Positions 16,668 through 24,366 of a DNA stretch of 64,000 nucleotides are shown here, piece after piece. The DNA lies in NCBI RefSeq assembly GCF_017309955.1, contig NZ_CP021247.1:1-64000 (forward strand). The letters run 5' to 3'. This stretch comes from Novosphingobium sp. KA1. GTDB lineage: Bacteria > Pseudomonadota > Alphaproteobacteria > Sphingomonadales > Sphingomonadaceae. Each line of letters opens with the position of its first letter. Within the stretch, counting starts at the first letter, position 1. Made by a program: the position numbers and the translations under genes. The notes below the pieces were generated by a model. It was not told where the DNA came from. It did not search any database and was given only the letters and a program-made list of their open reading frames with translations.

Positions 16668-17743
16668 TGGCCGCGCTTTCCCTCAAGCTGACGGACGCGG
16701 GGCTTGCTGCCGTGCAAGGTGCATCGGGTTCTGACCCGGTCTCCATCACGCACCTCGGGCTGACCGCGACCGCGTTCGACTACGCGCCCACGCTCGTGGC
16801 CCTGCCCGGTGAATTCAAGCGCCTGGAGGTGGCATCGGGCACGGCATCCGCCCCCAACATCACCCACCTGACCGCCTACGACACGTCTGGCGACAACTGG
16901 TCCATCACCGGGTTCGGCCTGTTCATGGGCGACGGTCAGCTGTTTGCGGTGCACACCAGCGCCGCTGTCATCATGACCAAGGCCGAACTGGCATTCGGCC
17001 TCATGGCTTTCGACATTGCCTTCGATTCCGATCTCGCTGCCAACATCGATTACGGGAATGCCGTCTTCGCATACCCGCCTGCCACACAGCAGGCCCGGGG
17101 CGTTGCCCGTCTTGCAACGCAGGAACGCGTCGACGCGGAGGAAGATGGCGAGGACGACGCAGAAACGATCGTCACGCCCAAAACCCTACGTCAGCGCCTG
17201 CAGGCGCTCAGCACGGCGGTGAGCGCAAGTATCGATGCGCTCAACACTGCTTTGAACAATGGGCTCAACAGCCTCAGCACGGCACTTGATGCCGGACTGG
17301 AAACGCTAAGGCAGCGCCGCATCGTTGGAGGTGGCCTCGTTACGGGCGGCGGCGATCTCTACGCGGATCGCACGCTGACTGTCACGGAGGCCGACGCCGA
17401 GGACATAACGGCGGGCACTTCTGGCACCAAGGTTGTAACCCCGCGCCGCCTCGGCCCGATCTCGATGTCACTGGCCCAGAACGGTTTCATCCGGTTCTTC
17501 GGTTTCCAGATCGTCTGGGGCCGCTTCACCGCCGCAGCCAACGGCACCACCCCAGTCTGGTTCATCGAGCCGTTCCCGTCCGCTTGCTTTGCCGCCGTTG
17601 TCAGCGGCGTGACCAATCTCGGCGCGGATTCGAAGGACAATACTCCGGCCGTCATTGCCTCTTCCATCACCAAGGATGGCTTCAACGTTTTCAGCGCTGA
17701 TGACGAAGGCGATGTCACCTGTTTCATCGCAGTAGGATTTTAA
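16667..17743 (+). CDS. H: Tail fibre protein (P2 gpH-like)
   Basis: 358 residues. The N-terminal 150 residues (LTDAGLAAVQGASGSDPVSITHLGLT) are the P2-type fibre attachment domain. Residues about 175-225 form a coiled coil (LRQRLQALSTAVSASIDALNTALNNGLNSLSTAL). A GLVTGGGDLYADRTLTV segment follows. The C-terminus with FFGFQIVWGRF resembles the gp53-type receptor-binding sandwich. It is shorter than P2 H (669 residues). There is no clear gpG chaperone gene downstream. Confidence 0.88.
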   Translation: MAALSLKLTDAGLAAVQGASGSDPVSITHLGLTATAFDYAPTLVALPGEFKRLEVASGTASAPNITHLTAYDTSGDNWSITGFGLFMGDGQLFAVHTSAAVIMTKAELAFGLMAFDIAFDSDLAANIDYGNAVFAYPPATQQARGVARLATQERVDAEEDGEDDAETIVTPKTLRQRLQALSTAVSASIDALNTALNNGLNSLSTALDAGLETLRQRRIVGGGLVTGGGDLYADRTLTVTEADAEDITAGTSGTKVVTPRRLGPISMSLAQNGFIRFFGFQIVWGRFTAAANGTTPVWFIEPFPSACFAAVVSGVTNLGADSKDNTPAVIASSITKDGFNVFSADDEGDVTCFIAVGF

Positions 17744-17746
17744 CAC

Positions 17747-19786
17747 GTGGCGAAACTCAGCTCCATTTTGCGCGCGGCGCGGCTGATCGACTACGACGGC
17801 CGGACGGTATCGGCGATGCTCGACCTCCTGAAGTTCCGTCCGAACCTTTTGGGCAAACAGTCGCTGAACACGCTCGATGACGTCAGGTCGGGCATCGACA
17901 TCGGCAACACCCTGCCGGACGGTTCCCGCATCAAGTTCTCGTTCAGCGGGTCCACCAATCGCCTTACGGCGGGCCTTGACGATGCCCTGCGCTGGTTTGC
18001 GGCCAAGGGCTTCTATGCGCCCAAGGGCAGCAAGCTGACGCTCGGCTCCACCAATCTGCACAACCGCGAAACAACCTATGCATGGGGTGTCGCGGGCGGT
18101 CAGGGAAAACCCGTGATCGCGCTGGATTATGCCGGCAAGTTCATCACGCATAAGGTGCAGGTGCGCGGCACCGGCGAATTCCTGTCCAGCGTTACGGTGG
18201 CGGGCGATTTCAGCGTTGCCGGCAGCTTCAACATCGGCAGCATCAGCCCAACTCTCCGCGGCTTCGCGGGCGGGGGCATTGAACGCAGCGTGGAAGCCGA
18301 CTGGGCGTGGGCAATCCATGGCGCCACCAAGCGCCCCGTGATCGGCGTGCGCGATGGCGACGTGCACCTTTCCCGCGCAGGCAGTTCTGCCAAGATTTCG
18401 ATGCTCTATGCCGATGCCGCCAACATGGCGCGCGGCCGCTCGGTCACCGGCACCCCGCACAACATCCAGATCCTGCGGCTGAGCACCGCGCTTTACAATC
18501 TGATCATCGGCTACGGTCAGTCGCTTATGTCGGCGCAGGAAGGCTGGCCGGCGCTTCCCCGCACGGCAGAGCCCAATACCTTCATGATGGGGCAATCGAT
18601 CCGACCAGCGACAGCCACGGCCGCAGGATACGATACGCAGGGAACCGCAGCGTTCAACCCGCTCATTTCGACGGTGGAGGCGCAGGTCAACTCGGGTCGC
18701 GCGCCTCTGGATGATGCCACCGTCGCGGCACTTCCGGCCGGAAGCAGCGCCGAGGGTGAGGCTATCATCACCGGCGCCGTCCGGCACCTTGCCCGCGCCT
18801 GGAGCGATCAGGCAGGCGCGCCGACGCGGAATTTCGTGGCGGTCAACACCGCTGTGAACGGCCGGACGATCGAGGCGCTGAGCAAGGGCGCTTCGCCCGA
18901 TCTCTATTCGCGCAGCACGGGCGCGGTAACGAAGTTCAAGGCGCTGGCCGATCCGCTTGGCAGCAGTGCCGTTGCTGCCGTGCTTTGGGCCCAGGGCGAG
19001 TGGAACTACGTCACCACCTATGGCGGCACCACGGACGGTCCTGGCTATCTCGCGCTACTCAACCAATTGCGCGCTGACCTCAACGCCGACATTGCCGCCA
19101 TAACCGGCCAGACCAAGCCGCCCGCGTGGCTCACTTACATTACGTCGGGTTCCTACGTGCGCGACAACGTCGATCTCTCGATCAGCAACGCGCAGGTTGA
19201 CTGGGCACTGTCCACGCCGGGCGTGTGGTGCTTCGGCCCCGCCTACCCCGTCACGGACAAGGGCGGACACCTGAACCCCAACGGCTATCGCTGGATGGCC
19301 GCGCAGGCAGGCAAGGTGCTGCGCAAGGTCATGGTCGAACGGACCGGCTTCGAACCGCTGGCTCCCATCAAGATCGAGGCTATCGGCAAGACGATCTACG
19401 TCCACTTCGCGCCGTCATCCCCGCTCCAGTTCCGATCTGCCTACGTCCAGAACGTGGCCACGGACTATGCCGCCAAGGGCTTCCGGGTTTCGGACGATGC
19501 AGGCACGCCCAATGTGGCCTCGGTCGAGATCATCGGCGGCAGCATCGTGGCAATCACGCTGGACCGGAAGCCCGGCGCCAACGCGTTCATCTGGTACGCA
19601 AGCCAAGCGACCGCCGGCAGCGGCAACCTGTGTGACAGCGATCCCACGCGTTCCGACGATGTGTTCGAATACCTCGCCGGAACCGGGATGTACGCGGCCG
19701 AGAACATCGCTGCGCTGGTCGGCAAACCCTACCCCCTCTGGAACTGGTGCGTGCCCTTCAAGCGCGCCGTTGGTTACTCTCGCTAG
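17747..19786 (+). CDS. Tail-spike-like SGNH (sialate O-acetylesterase type) hydrolase
   Basis: 679 residues. The N-terminal 230 residues look like a structural tail segment. The esterase domain starts near 250 with the block I motif GQS (257-259, Ser259 the expected nucleophile), then WAQGEW (414-419) and DKGGHLN (504-510) supplying Asp504 and His508. This is the SASA/CE6 pattern. A C-terminal beta region follows. It probably deacetylates O-acetylated surface polysaccharide during adsorption. It starts with GTG 3 bases after the fibre stop, so it is co-expressed. Confidence 0.85.
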   Translation: MAKLSSILRAARLIDYDGRTVSAMLDLLKFRPNLLGKQSLNTLDDVRSGIDIGNTLPDGSRIKFSFSGSTNRLTAGLDDALRWFAAKGFYAPKGSKLTLGSTNLHNRETTYAWGVAGGQGKPVIALDYAGKFITHKVQVRGTGEFLSSVTVAGDFSVAGSFNIGSISPTLRGFAGGGIERSVEADWAWAIHGATKRPVIGVRDGDVHLSRAGSSAKISMLYADAANMARGRSVTGTPHNIQILRLSTALYNLIIGYGQSLMSAQEGWPALPRTAEPNTFMMGQSIRPATATAAGYDTQGTAAFNPLISTVEAQVNSGRAPLDDATVAALPAGSSAEGEAIITGAVRHLARAWSDQAGAPTRNFVAVNTAVNGRTIEALSKGASPDLYSRSTGAVTKFKALADPLGSSAVAAVLWAQGEWNYVTTYGGTTDGPGYLALLNQLRADLNADIAAITGQTKPPAWLTYITSGSYVRDNVDLSISNAQVDWALSTPGVWCFGPAYPVTDKGGHLNPNGYRWMAAQAGKVLRKVMVERTGFEPLAPIKIEAIGKTIYVHFAPSSPLQFRSAYVQNVATDYAAKGFRVSDDAGTPNVASVEIIGGSIVAITLDRKPGANAFIWYASQATAGSGNLCDSDPTRSDDVFEYLAGTGMYAAENIAALVGKPYPLWNWCVPFKRAVGYSR

Positions 19787-19798
19787 GAGCAAGGACGC

Positions 19799-20839
19799 AT
19801 GTCCCTCATCATCAATATCCCTGACCTTGACGACAGCGCGAGCCAGCTGGGCGTTCTTATCGAAACCGTGGCGGGCTTCCCTTCCGATGGCCTGCAGGGC
19901 CTGTACCTGTTCGAGGACGGCGCCGTGGTCACGGGTTCGATCACGGGCAACACGCTGACGGTCACCGCTGTCGCCGCCGGCAAGCTGGCTGTCGGCCAAG
20001 TGATCACCGGCACCGGCATTACCGCAGGCACCACGATCACGGCGCTGGGCACCGGCACCGGCGGCACTGGTTCCTATCAGGTCAGCGCGGCGCAGACTGT
20101 TGCTGCAACCACGATCAACACGGCGCCCACGCAGGCCATCGACAGTTCGGGCAACGGACGCACCGCATCGCTTGTCACCGGCTCCACCGTCACGCGCATT
20201 GCAGAGGGCGTGAAGACCGGGGACGCGCTGGGCAACGGCTTCTTCTTCGACGCGCCGATTGATTACACGGGTAGCTGCTCGGTCGTCGGCGTCATCCGCA
20301 ACCGCGTACCGCTGTCCACCGCTTCGTCGTACCCGGTGATCCATTCAAAGACCAATTACTATGGGTCTGCCGGTGTGGGCGCTGGTTTCGTGCAGGCCGT
20401 CGTCACGGCGAACGGCGCGCTCTTCGTGAACAACGATTCGACCGGCGCCACTGACCTTTCCAACATCTCGCTGCTGAACACCAAGGCCGCAGGCGGCGCG
20501 TGGACTGGCGCCGGGTCGGGTCGACCCGGCGGCTCTAACGTGGCGCCGCGTGCAACGTGGGAAGCGTTCGCGCTTTCGGTGAACGCCGATACGGGCGAGC
20601 TGATCCTGCGGGCCAATGGCGCGACCATGACGTTCACCTCGCCCGCCGATCTTACTGCCTTCCTCGGCCCGGCGGGTCATCATCTCTTCGGGTACGGACG
20701 CTATTCCGTGCCCAACACCACGCTCGGCGATATGGGGCTCTTCGGAATCTACGCCGGCGCGAAGGACGTGGCAGGCCTCGATACCCTGATCGCCTCTGCA
20801 AAGGCGCGGATGGCGCTGCGCGGTGTGGTGGCAGCGTAA
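19799..20839 (+). CDS. Accessory tail protein with hairpin repeat and LamG-like domain
   Basis: 346 residues. Residues about 40-105 carry the phage beta-hairpin repeat ([20 protein letters not shown], then [20 protein letters not shown]) seen in many virion proteins. The remainder ([16 protein letters not shown]...[21 protein letters not shown]) resembles a concanavalin/LamG-type beta sandwich. It is probably a surface-decoration or adhesion component of the tail tip. It lies 12 bases behind the esterase gene. Confidence 0.72.
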   Translation: MSLIINIPDLDDSASQLGVLIETVAGFPSDGLQGLYLFEDGAVVTGSITGNTLTVTAVAAGKLAVGQVITGTGITAGTTITALGTGTGGTGSYQVSAAQTVAATTINTAPTQAIDSSGNGRTASLVTGSTVTRIAEGVKTGDALGNGFFFDAPIDYTGSCSVVGVIRNRVPLSTASSYPVIHSKTNYYGSAGVGAGFVQAVVTANGALFVNNDSTGATDLSNISLLNTKAAGGAWTGAGSGRPGGSNVAPRATWEAFALSVNADTGELILRANGATMTFTSPADLTAFLGPAGHHLFGYGRYSVPNTTLGDMGLFGIYAGAKDVAGLDTLIASAKARMALRGVVAA

Positions 20840-20965
20840 CCGCGCCGAGGCACTTCACGGCGCTCAATTTGCCCTCTACGGAAGGGGGCTTCGGATGTTC
20901 CCGCATCTCGAAACCAGCGAGCCTGCACTCGCACTCTCAGGGCAGCACGCCTGTCCCTTCGAATA

Positions 20966-20992
20966 CCCTTCCGCGTCTCAGGCGCGGAAGGG
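20966..20992. repeat. Perfect 10-bp hairpin before the methylase gene
   Basis: CCCTTCCGCG (20966-20975) and CGCGGAAGGG (20983-20992) are perfectly complementary with a 7-base loop. No T-run follows, so it is not a typical terminator. The hairpin ends 21 bases before the methylase ATG and could affect its translation or act as an attenuator or protein site. Confidence 0.5.
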
Positions 20993-21013
20993 ACATCGTG
21001 CAGGAAAACCATC

Positions 21014-21832
21014 ATGTCTACCCCTTTTGTTCTCACTCGCCCCGTTTCTCCCCCGGCCGGTTACATCGGCGGAAAACGCAACCTTTCCAAGCGCATCTGC
21101 GCCATCATCGATCGCACGCCGCACAGCAGCTATGCCGAGCCTTTCGTGGGCATGGGCGGCATCTTCCTGCGCCGCACGCGGCGGCCCAAGGCAGAGGCGA
21201 TCAACGATATCTCGGGCGACGTGGTGGGCCTGTTCCGCTGCCTTGCCGAACACTACCCCTACCTTGTCGACATGCTCCGCTTCCGCGTTTCAAGCCGGGC
21301 CGAGTTCGAGCGGCTGCTGGGGCAGGATCCCGATCGCCTGACCGACCTGCAACGTGCCGTGCGCTTCCTCTACGTCCAGCGCCTGGCATTCGGCGGCAAG
21401 GTTTCCGGCCGTGCATTCGGCGTGGACGCATCGAACCCTGCCCGCTTCGATGTCAGCAAGATCGAACCCATGCTGGCCGATATCCATGACCGCCTGCAGT
21501 CGGTCACGATCGAGCGCCTGCCCTATGGCGATTTCATCCGCCGCTATGACCGCGAGGGCGCGCTGTTCTACCTCGATCCGCCCTATTGGGCCTGCGAAAA
21601 GGACTACGGCCCCGACGTCTTCACCCGCGCCGACTTCGCCGCGCTGGCCGACCAGCTGGCCGGCATCAAGGGCAAGTTCCTCATGTCGCTCAACGACAAT
21701 GAAGGCGTGCGCGAGACGTTTGGCCGATTCATGATCATGCCGATCGATACGACCTACTCGGTGGGGGCGAAGTCCCGCCCGGCGCGGGAGGTACTGATCA
21801 GCAACTTCCCGCTGGCTGACAATGACGACTAG
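21014..21832 (+). CDS. DNA adenine methylase (D12/Dam family)
   Basis: 272 residues with the N6-adenine methyltransferase motifs in alpha order: YIGGKRNL at the N-terminus, AdoMet-binding FVGMGG (about residue 44) and catalytic DPPYW (about 194). No restriction enzyme gene is adjacent, so it is an orphan methylase. It probably protects phage DNA from host restriction or modifies regulatory sites. The target sequence cannot be told from the protein. It closes the fibre operon and is followed by a strong terminator. Confidence 0.9.
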   Translation: MSTPFVLTRPVSPPAGYIGGKRNLSKRICAIIDRTPHSSYAEPFVGMGGIFLRRTRRPKAEAINDISGDVVGLFRCLAEHYPYLVDMLRFRVSSRAEFERLLGQDPDRLTDLQRAVRFLYVQRLAFGGKVSGRAFGVDASNPARFDVSKIEPMLADIHDRLQSVTIERLPYGDFIRRYDREGALFYLDPPYWACEKDYGPDVFTRADFAALADQLAGIKGKFLMSLNDNEGVRETFGRFMIMPIDTTYSVGAKSRPAREVLISNFPLADNDD

Positions 21833-21842
21833 ACGATAAAAA

Positions 21843-21872
21843 AATCCGCGCCTCACATATGGGGCGCGGATT
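21843..21872. terminator. Bidirectional terminator between methylase and TAC cassette
   Basis: AATCCGCGCC (21843-21852) and GGCGCGGATT (21863-21872) form a perfect 10-bp stem with a 10-base loop. An A-run lies on the left and a T-rich stretch on the right, so it can end the rightward methylase operon and the leftward cassette at 21907-23251. Confidence 0.8.
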
Positions 21873-21906
21873 ATTCTTTAGCGATATTTGCTAGGTATAA
21901 TTTGCG

Positions 21907-22407
21907 TCAATTCACCTTAGCGGGCGCATTCTTCTGAATGTGCGCCGTCGAAGCAATCGCCGGCAGCGGAGGGACGCGCAATCCCGCTTCAGCAAAAACA
22001 TGAGCCGCGAGCCCTCTGAAATAAGGATATGCAGCGAACTTTCCGACGTTCCTGCAAAAACCAAGCGCTGCGGCCTCCGTCGCGTCGTTGGGAACGGTAT
22101 AAGAAACACCATATTCCGCAACGAGACTAAAGGCCTTCTTACGAGCGCGCTTGCCATCTACATGGTATTGAAAAATTGCGACAACCGCAGAATCTTCGCG
22201 CATATATTGGCAAGCAACGATCTTACGGCTGTAATTCAACTTCAACTTATCGTTGCCATTGCCCGCATCCGGCTCAGCAATAAATTTGCTAGACAAGAGC
22301 CTGATTGTTTCGAGCTCAGAATTTTTTGCAACGTGATTATATTCATCCCCGGAGAAGCCCTCCTTAGGAATTTCCTTTGCAACTTCGTTAGTGATATCGC
22401 TCATCAC
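21907..22407 (-). CDS. SecB-like chaperone of a toxin-antitoxin-chaperone module
   Basis: 166 residues. The second half, FSLVAEYGVSYTVPNDAT...FCRNVGKFAAYPYFRGLAAHVFAEAGLRVPPLPAI, matches the SecB fold pattern (strand-rich core, PY-R helix, then a Pro/Leu tail). Such SecB-like proteins protect antitoxins in TAC systems such as mycobacterial HigBA-SecB. It is last in a three-gene leftward operon, overlapping the antitoxin gene by 4 bases. The similarity is moderate and recognised by pattern only. Confidence 0.65.
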   Translation of the reverse strand: MMSDITNEVAKEIPKEGFSGDEYNHVAKNSELETIRLLSSKFIAEPDAGNGNDKLKLNYSRKIVACQYMREDSAVVAIFQYHVDGKRARKKAFSLVAEYGVSYTVPNDATEAAALGFCRNVGKFAAYPYFRGLAAHVFAEAGLRVPPLPAIASTAHIQKNAPAKVN

Positions 22408-22820
22408 GCAGCCTTTCGCCGCAGTCCAGCCAACCGCTGGTCACTGGAATTCACACACTCAGCCTCGCTATCGTCGCCAGCCTCCTGCCAGATCGGGAAG
22501 ACGTTCGGCGCTGCTTCGATCAAGTTCGCCATCTCATCTACCTGATCTTGCTCACACTTCCGAGCAAAGTGCTGACAATTCAACGTGGGAGTTTCCCCCA
22601 ACGCATGAACCGCCCGAGCAAACAGGCGCAACGTGAAATTCTTGCATTCATCGCTGAAAACTTGGGAAATGCGCGCACGCGAGACACCCATCGCGTTGGC
22701 CAAGTCAGCGCGCGTAAAACCCTTCTCCTCCATCAGGGAGTGAAGGAAGAGCTGTGCATCAACAACGAACGCTTCTTCAGCGAAAATCGCGTTCCGTTCC
22801 CGATCATTGGTGCTGCTCAT
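22404..22820 (-). CDS. XRE-family antitoxin with C-terminal extension (TAC module)
   Basis: 138 residues. The helix-turn-helix at about 28-62 reads LMEEKGFTRADLANAMGVSRARISQVF. A C-terminal tail of about 60 residues (VDEMANLIEAAPNVFPIWQEAGDDSEAECVNSS) follows. In TAC systems an extension of this kind makes the antitoxin depend on its chaperone. Both neighbours overlap it by 4 bases (ATGA), so the three proteins are translationally coupled. Confidence 0.75.
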   Translation of the reverse strand: MSSTNDRERNAIFAEEAFVVDAQLFLHSLMEEKGFTRADLANAMGVSRARISQVFSDECKNFTLRLFARAVHALGETPTLNCQHFARKCEQDQVDEMANLIEAAPNVFPIWQEAGDDSEAECVNSSDQRLAGLRRKAA

Positions 22821-23251
22821 TGTCCTTTTCCTTTCGCGTTGGCGTTCAAATTGGATTGCAATTCGTCTGCAATCTCCAACGCCCGGCCGAGCACGATGGG
22901 ATCGGCCTTGTCTTGTTTCTTGTCTAAGTCTGCTTTTACAACCACGAAGGTCCGGATACCGTCCACTTCGGTGGGGAATCCGTAAAACCTGTGCTTAAAG
23001 CCCTTAAACGCCTGCAGCATAACATTGTTAATTTTCGACCTGCCCTCATTGTAATTAAACATTTTAGGCATCAACTTCCTGCCCGCACACCATCCCTTCA
23101 TAATACCTACGAAGCGACCCTGTTCCTTGACCTGAAGCGATTCAAAATCTTTGAGCGGGGACTTAATCGCGACAACACGCGATCCTCCTTCTTCGGCCAA
23201 CAGGCTACATCCGAGTTTAGTAAACTGCTCTTCGCCGTTGCCGTCCGTCAT
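22817..23251 (-). CDS. Putative RelE/HigB-like toxin of the TAC module
   Basis: About 144 residues. The C-terminal half (GRKLMPKMFNYNEGRSKI, HRFYGFPTEVDGIRTFVVVK, LDKKQDKADPIVLGRALEIA) follows the RelE/HigB layout: a YRI-like strand, a hydrophobic strand, then a KK motif and a closing helix. The N-terminal 55 residues are extra and unassigned. ATG 23251 is preferred over an upstream in-frame GTG at 23281. First position in the operon agrees with toxin-antitoxin-chaperone order. The toxin assignment is the least certain of the three. Confidence 0.55.
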   Translation of the reverse strand: MTDGNGEEQFTKLGCSLLAEEGGSRVVAIKSPLKDFESLQVKEQGRFVGIMKGWCAGRKLMPKMFNYNEGRSKINNVMLQAFKGFKHRFYGFPTEVDGIRTFVVVKADLDKKQDKADPIVLGRALEIADELQSNLNANAKGKGQ

Positions 23252-23381
23252 ACTTGGTTGAGTTAAGGTTTCTCTTAACACCGCGCAAGAGGGATTCCGA
23301 TATATGGTTGCCTATCGCAGCTGGGATGGAAAAATCTCCAGCGCTTTCCATGATTGCGCACAAATCAGCCTTCGAGTGGCA

Positions 23382-23409
23382 TCATTTGGCCTGCCGCCCA
23401 TACAAATGC
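23382..23409 (+). promoter_or_regulatory. Late-operon activator dyad, copy 3 (before V)
   Basis: Third copy of the 28-bp element: TCATTTGG (23382-23389), the same 12-bp spacer as copy 2, and ACAAATGC (23402-23409). The centre is about 55 bases before the V start codon at 23451, similar to its distance before J. It drives the V-to-D operon and lies in the divergent region facing the TAC cassette. Confidence 0.7.
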
Positions 23410-23450
23410 AGCCCCGCGAAACCCGCTGAACCTCTTGCCATGGTCGCACC

Positions 23451-24008
23451 ATGGCGAATTCCGCAGACCTTGAACGCCGATCGGGCGAACTCCTTCAGGA
23501 CGGTGTCGTGGCCTCCGTGGACTACGCGGCCGCGACCTGCACCGTGGAACTGGGCGACCTTGTCACCGGCGACCTGCCGTGGTTCGCCCCGCGCGCCGGC
23601 GGCGTCACCGTCTGGTCGCCGCCTGTGCCCGGCGAGCAATGCACGGTCCTGTGCCCCGAAGGCGATATCGACAATGGCCGCGTGCTGCTCGGCCTCTGGT
23701 CCGATGCGAACCCGCCGCCCTCCACCGATCCTGACCTTGTCCTGATCGCGTTCCCCGATGGGGCCAGCGTGGGCTACCACCACGGCACCCATGCGCTTGC
23801 CGCCAGCCTGCCCGCCGGCGGCTCGGCCACCGTGGACGCACCGGCCGGGCTCACCATCAACGCCGATGTCACGATCAACGGCAACGTCTCGATCGCGGGC
23901 AAGGCCGAAGCATCTGACGACGTGGTCAGCGGCGGCATCAGCCTCAAGAGGCACAAGCATTCGGCCGTTGCCGCCGGCACCGCGCAGAGCGGAGCGCCCG
24001 TGCCATGA
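23451..24008 (+). CDS. V: Baseplate spike protein V (P2 gpV)
   Basis: 185 residues; the membrane-piercing central spike. An N-terminal OB-like domain (VASVDYAAATCTVELGDLVTGDLPWFAPRAGG) is followed by beta-helix-like repeats (LTINADVTINGNVSI). The tip RHKHSAVAAG preserves the HxH motif that binds iron in P2 V. It is the first gene of the second tail operon; the ATG lies about 42 bases after the copy 3 dyad. Confidence 0.93.
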   Translation: MANSADLERRSGELLQDGVVASVDYAAATCTVELGDLVTGDLPWFAPRAGGVTVWSPPVPGEQCTVLCPEGDIDNGRVLLGLWSDANPPPSTDPDLVLIAFPDGASVGYHHGTHALAASLPAGGSATVDAPAGLTINADVTINGNVSIAGKAEASDDVVSGGISLKRHKHSAVAAGTAQSGAPVP

Positions 24009-24343
24009 CCGGCATGTCCCGCACCAGTGGCGAAGCGCTGGACGATGACCTGCCGCAGTCGGTTGGCGACATTCTCGGCACGCCGATCGGCTCCCGCGTG
24101 GGTCTGCGCGACTATGGCTCGCTGCTCCCCGATCTCATCGACCTGCCCATGACGCGGTCCAACATCCTGCGGATCTACGCGGCCTCGGCCGTTGCCCTGT
24201 CCCGCTGGGAAGATCGCCTGCAGCTGCGGAAGGTCAGCCTTGCCGCCGGTGCCGAGGCCGGTTCGGCCACCCTGACGCTCGACGGCGTGCGTACCGACAC
24301 CGGCGCCGCCAACTCCCGCACCCGCCTCGTCCTGCCCCTCTAG
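24005..24343 (+). CDS. W: Baseplate wedge protein W (gp25-like)
   Basis: 112 residues of the GPW/gp25 family. The pattern SVGDILGTPIGSRVGLRDYGSLLPDLIDLP is the conserved gp25 core including the RxxxxYGs segment. It joins baseplate wedges to the tail tube and sheath. The start overlaps the V stop by 4 bases. Confidence 0.92.
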   Translation: MTGMSRTSGEALDDDLPQSVGDILGTPIGSRVGLRDYGSLLPDLIDLPMTRSNILRIYAASAVALSRWEDRLQLRKVSLAAGAEAGSATLTLDGVRTDTGAANSRTRLVLPL

Positions 24344-24366
24344 CCTCAACCTCTCAGGAGCCCGCA

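Noticed and set aside
20966..20992. Intrinsic terminator before the methylase gene
   Set aside because: Perfect stem but no T-run on either strand; kept as a hairpin of unknown role.
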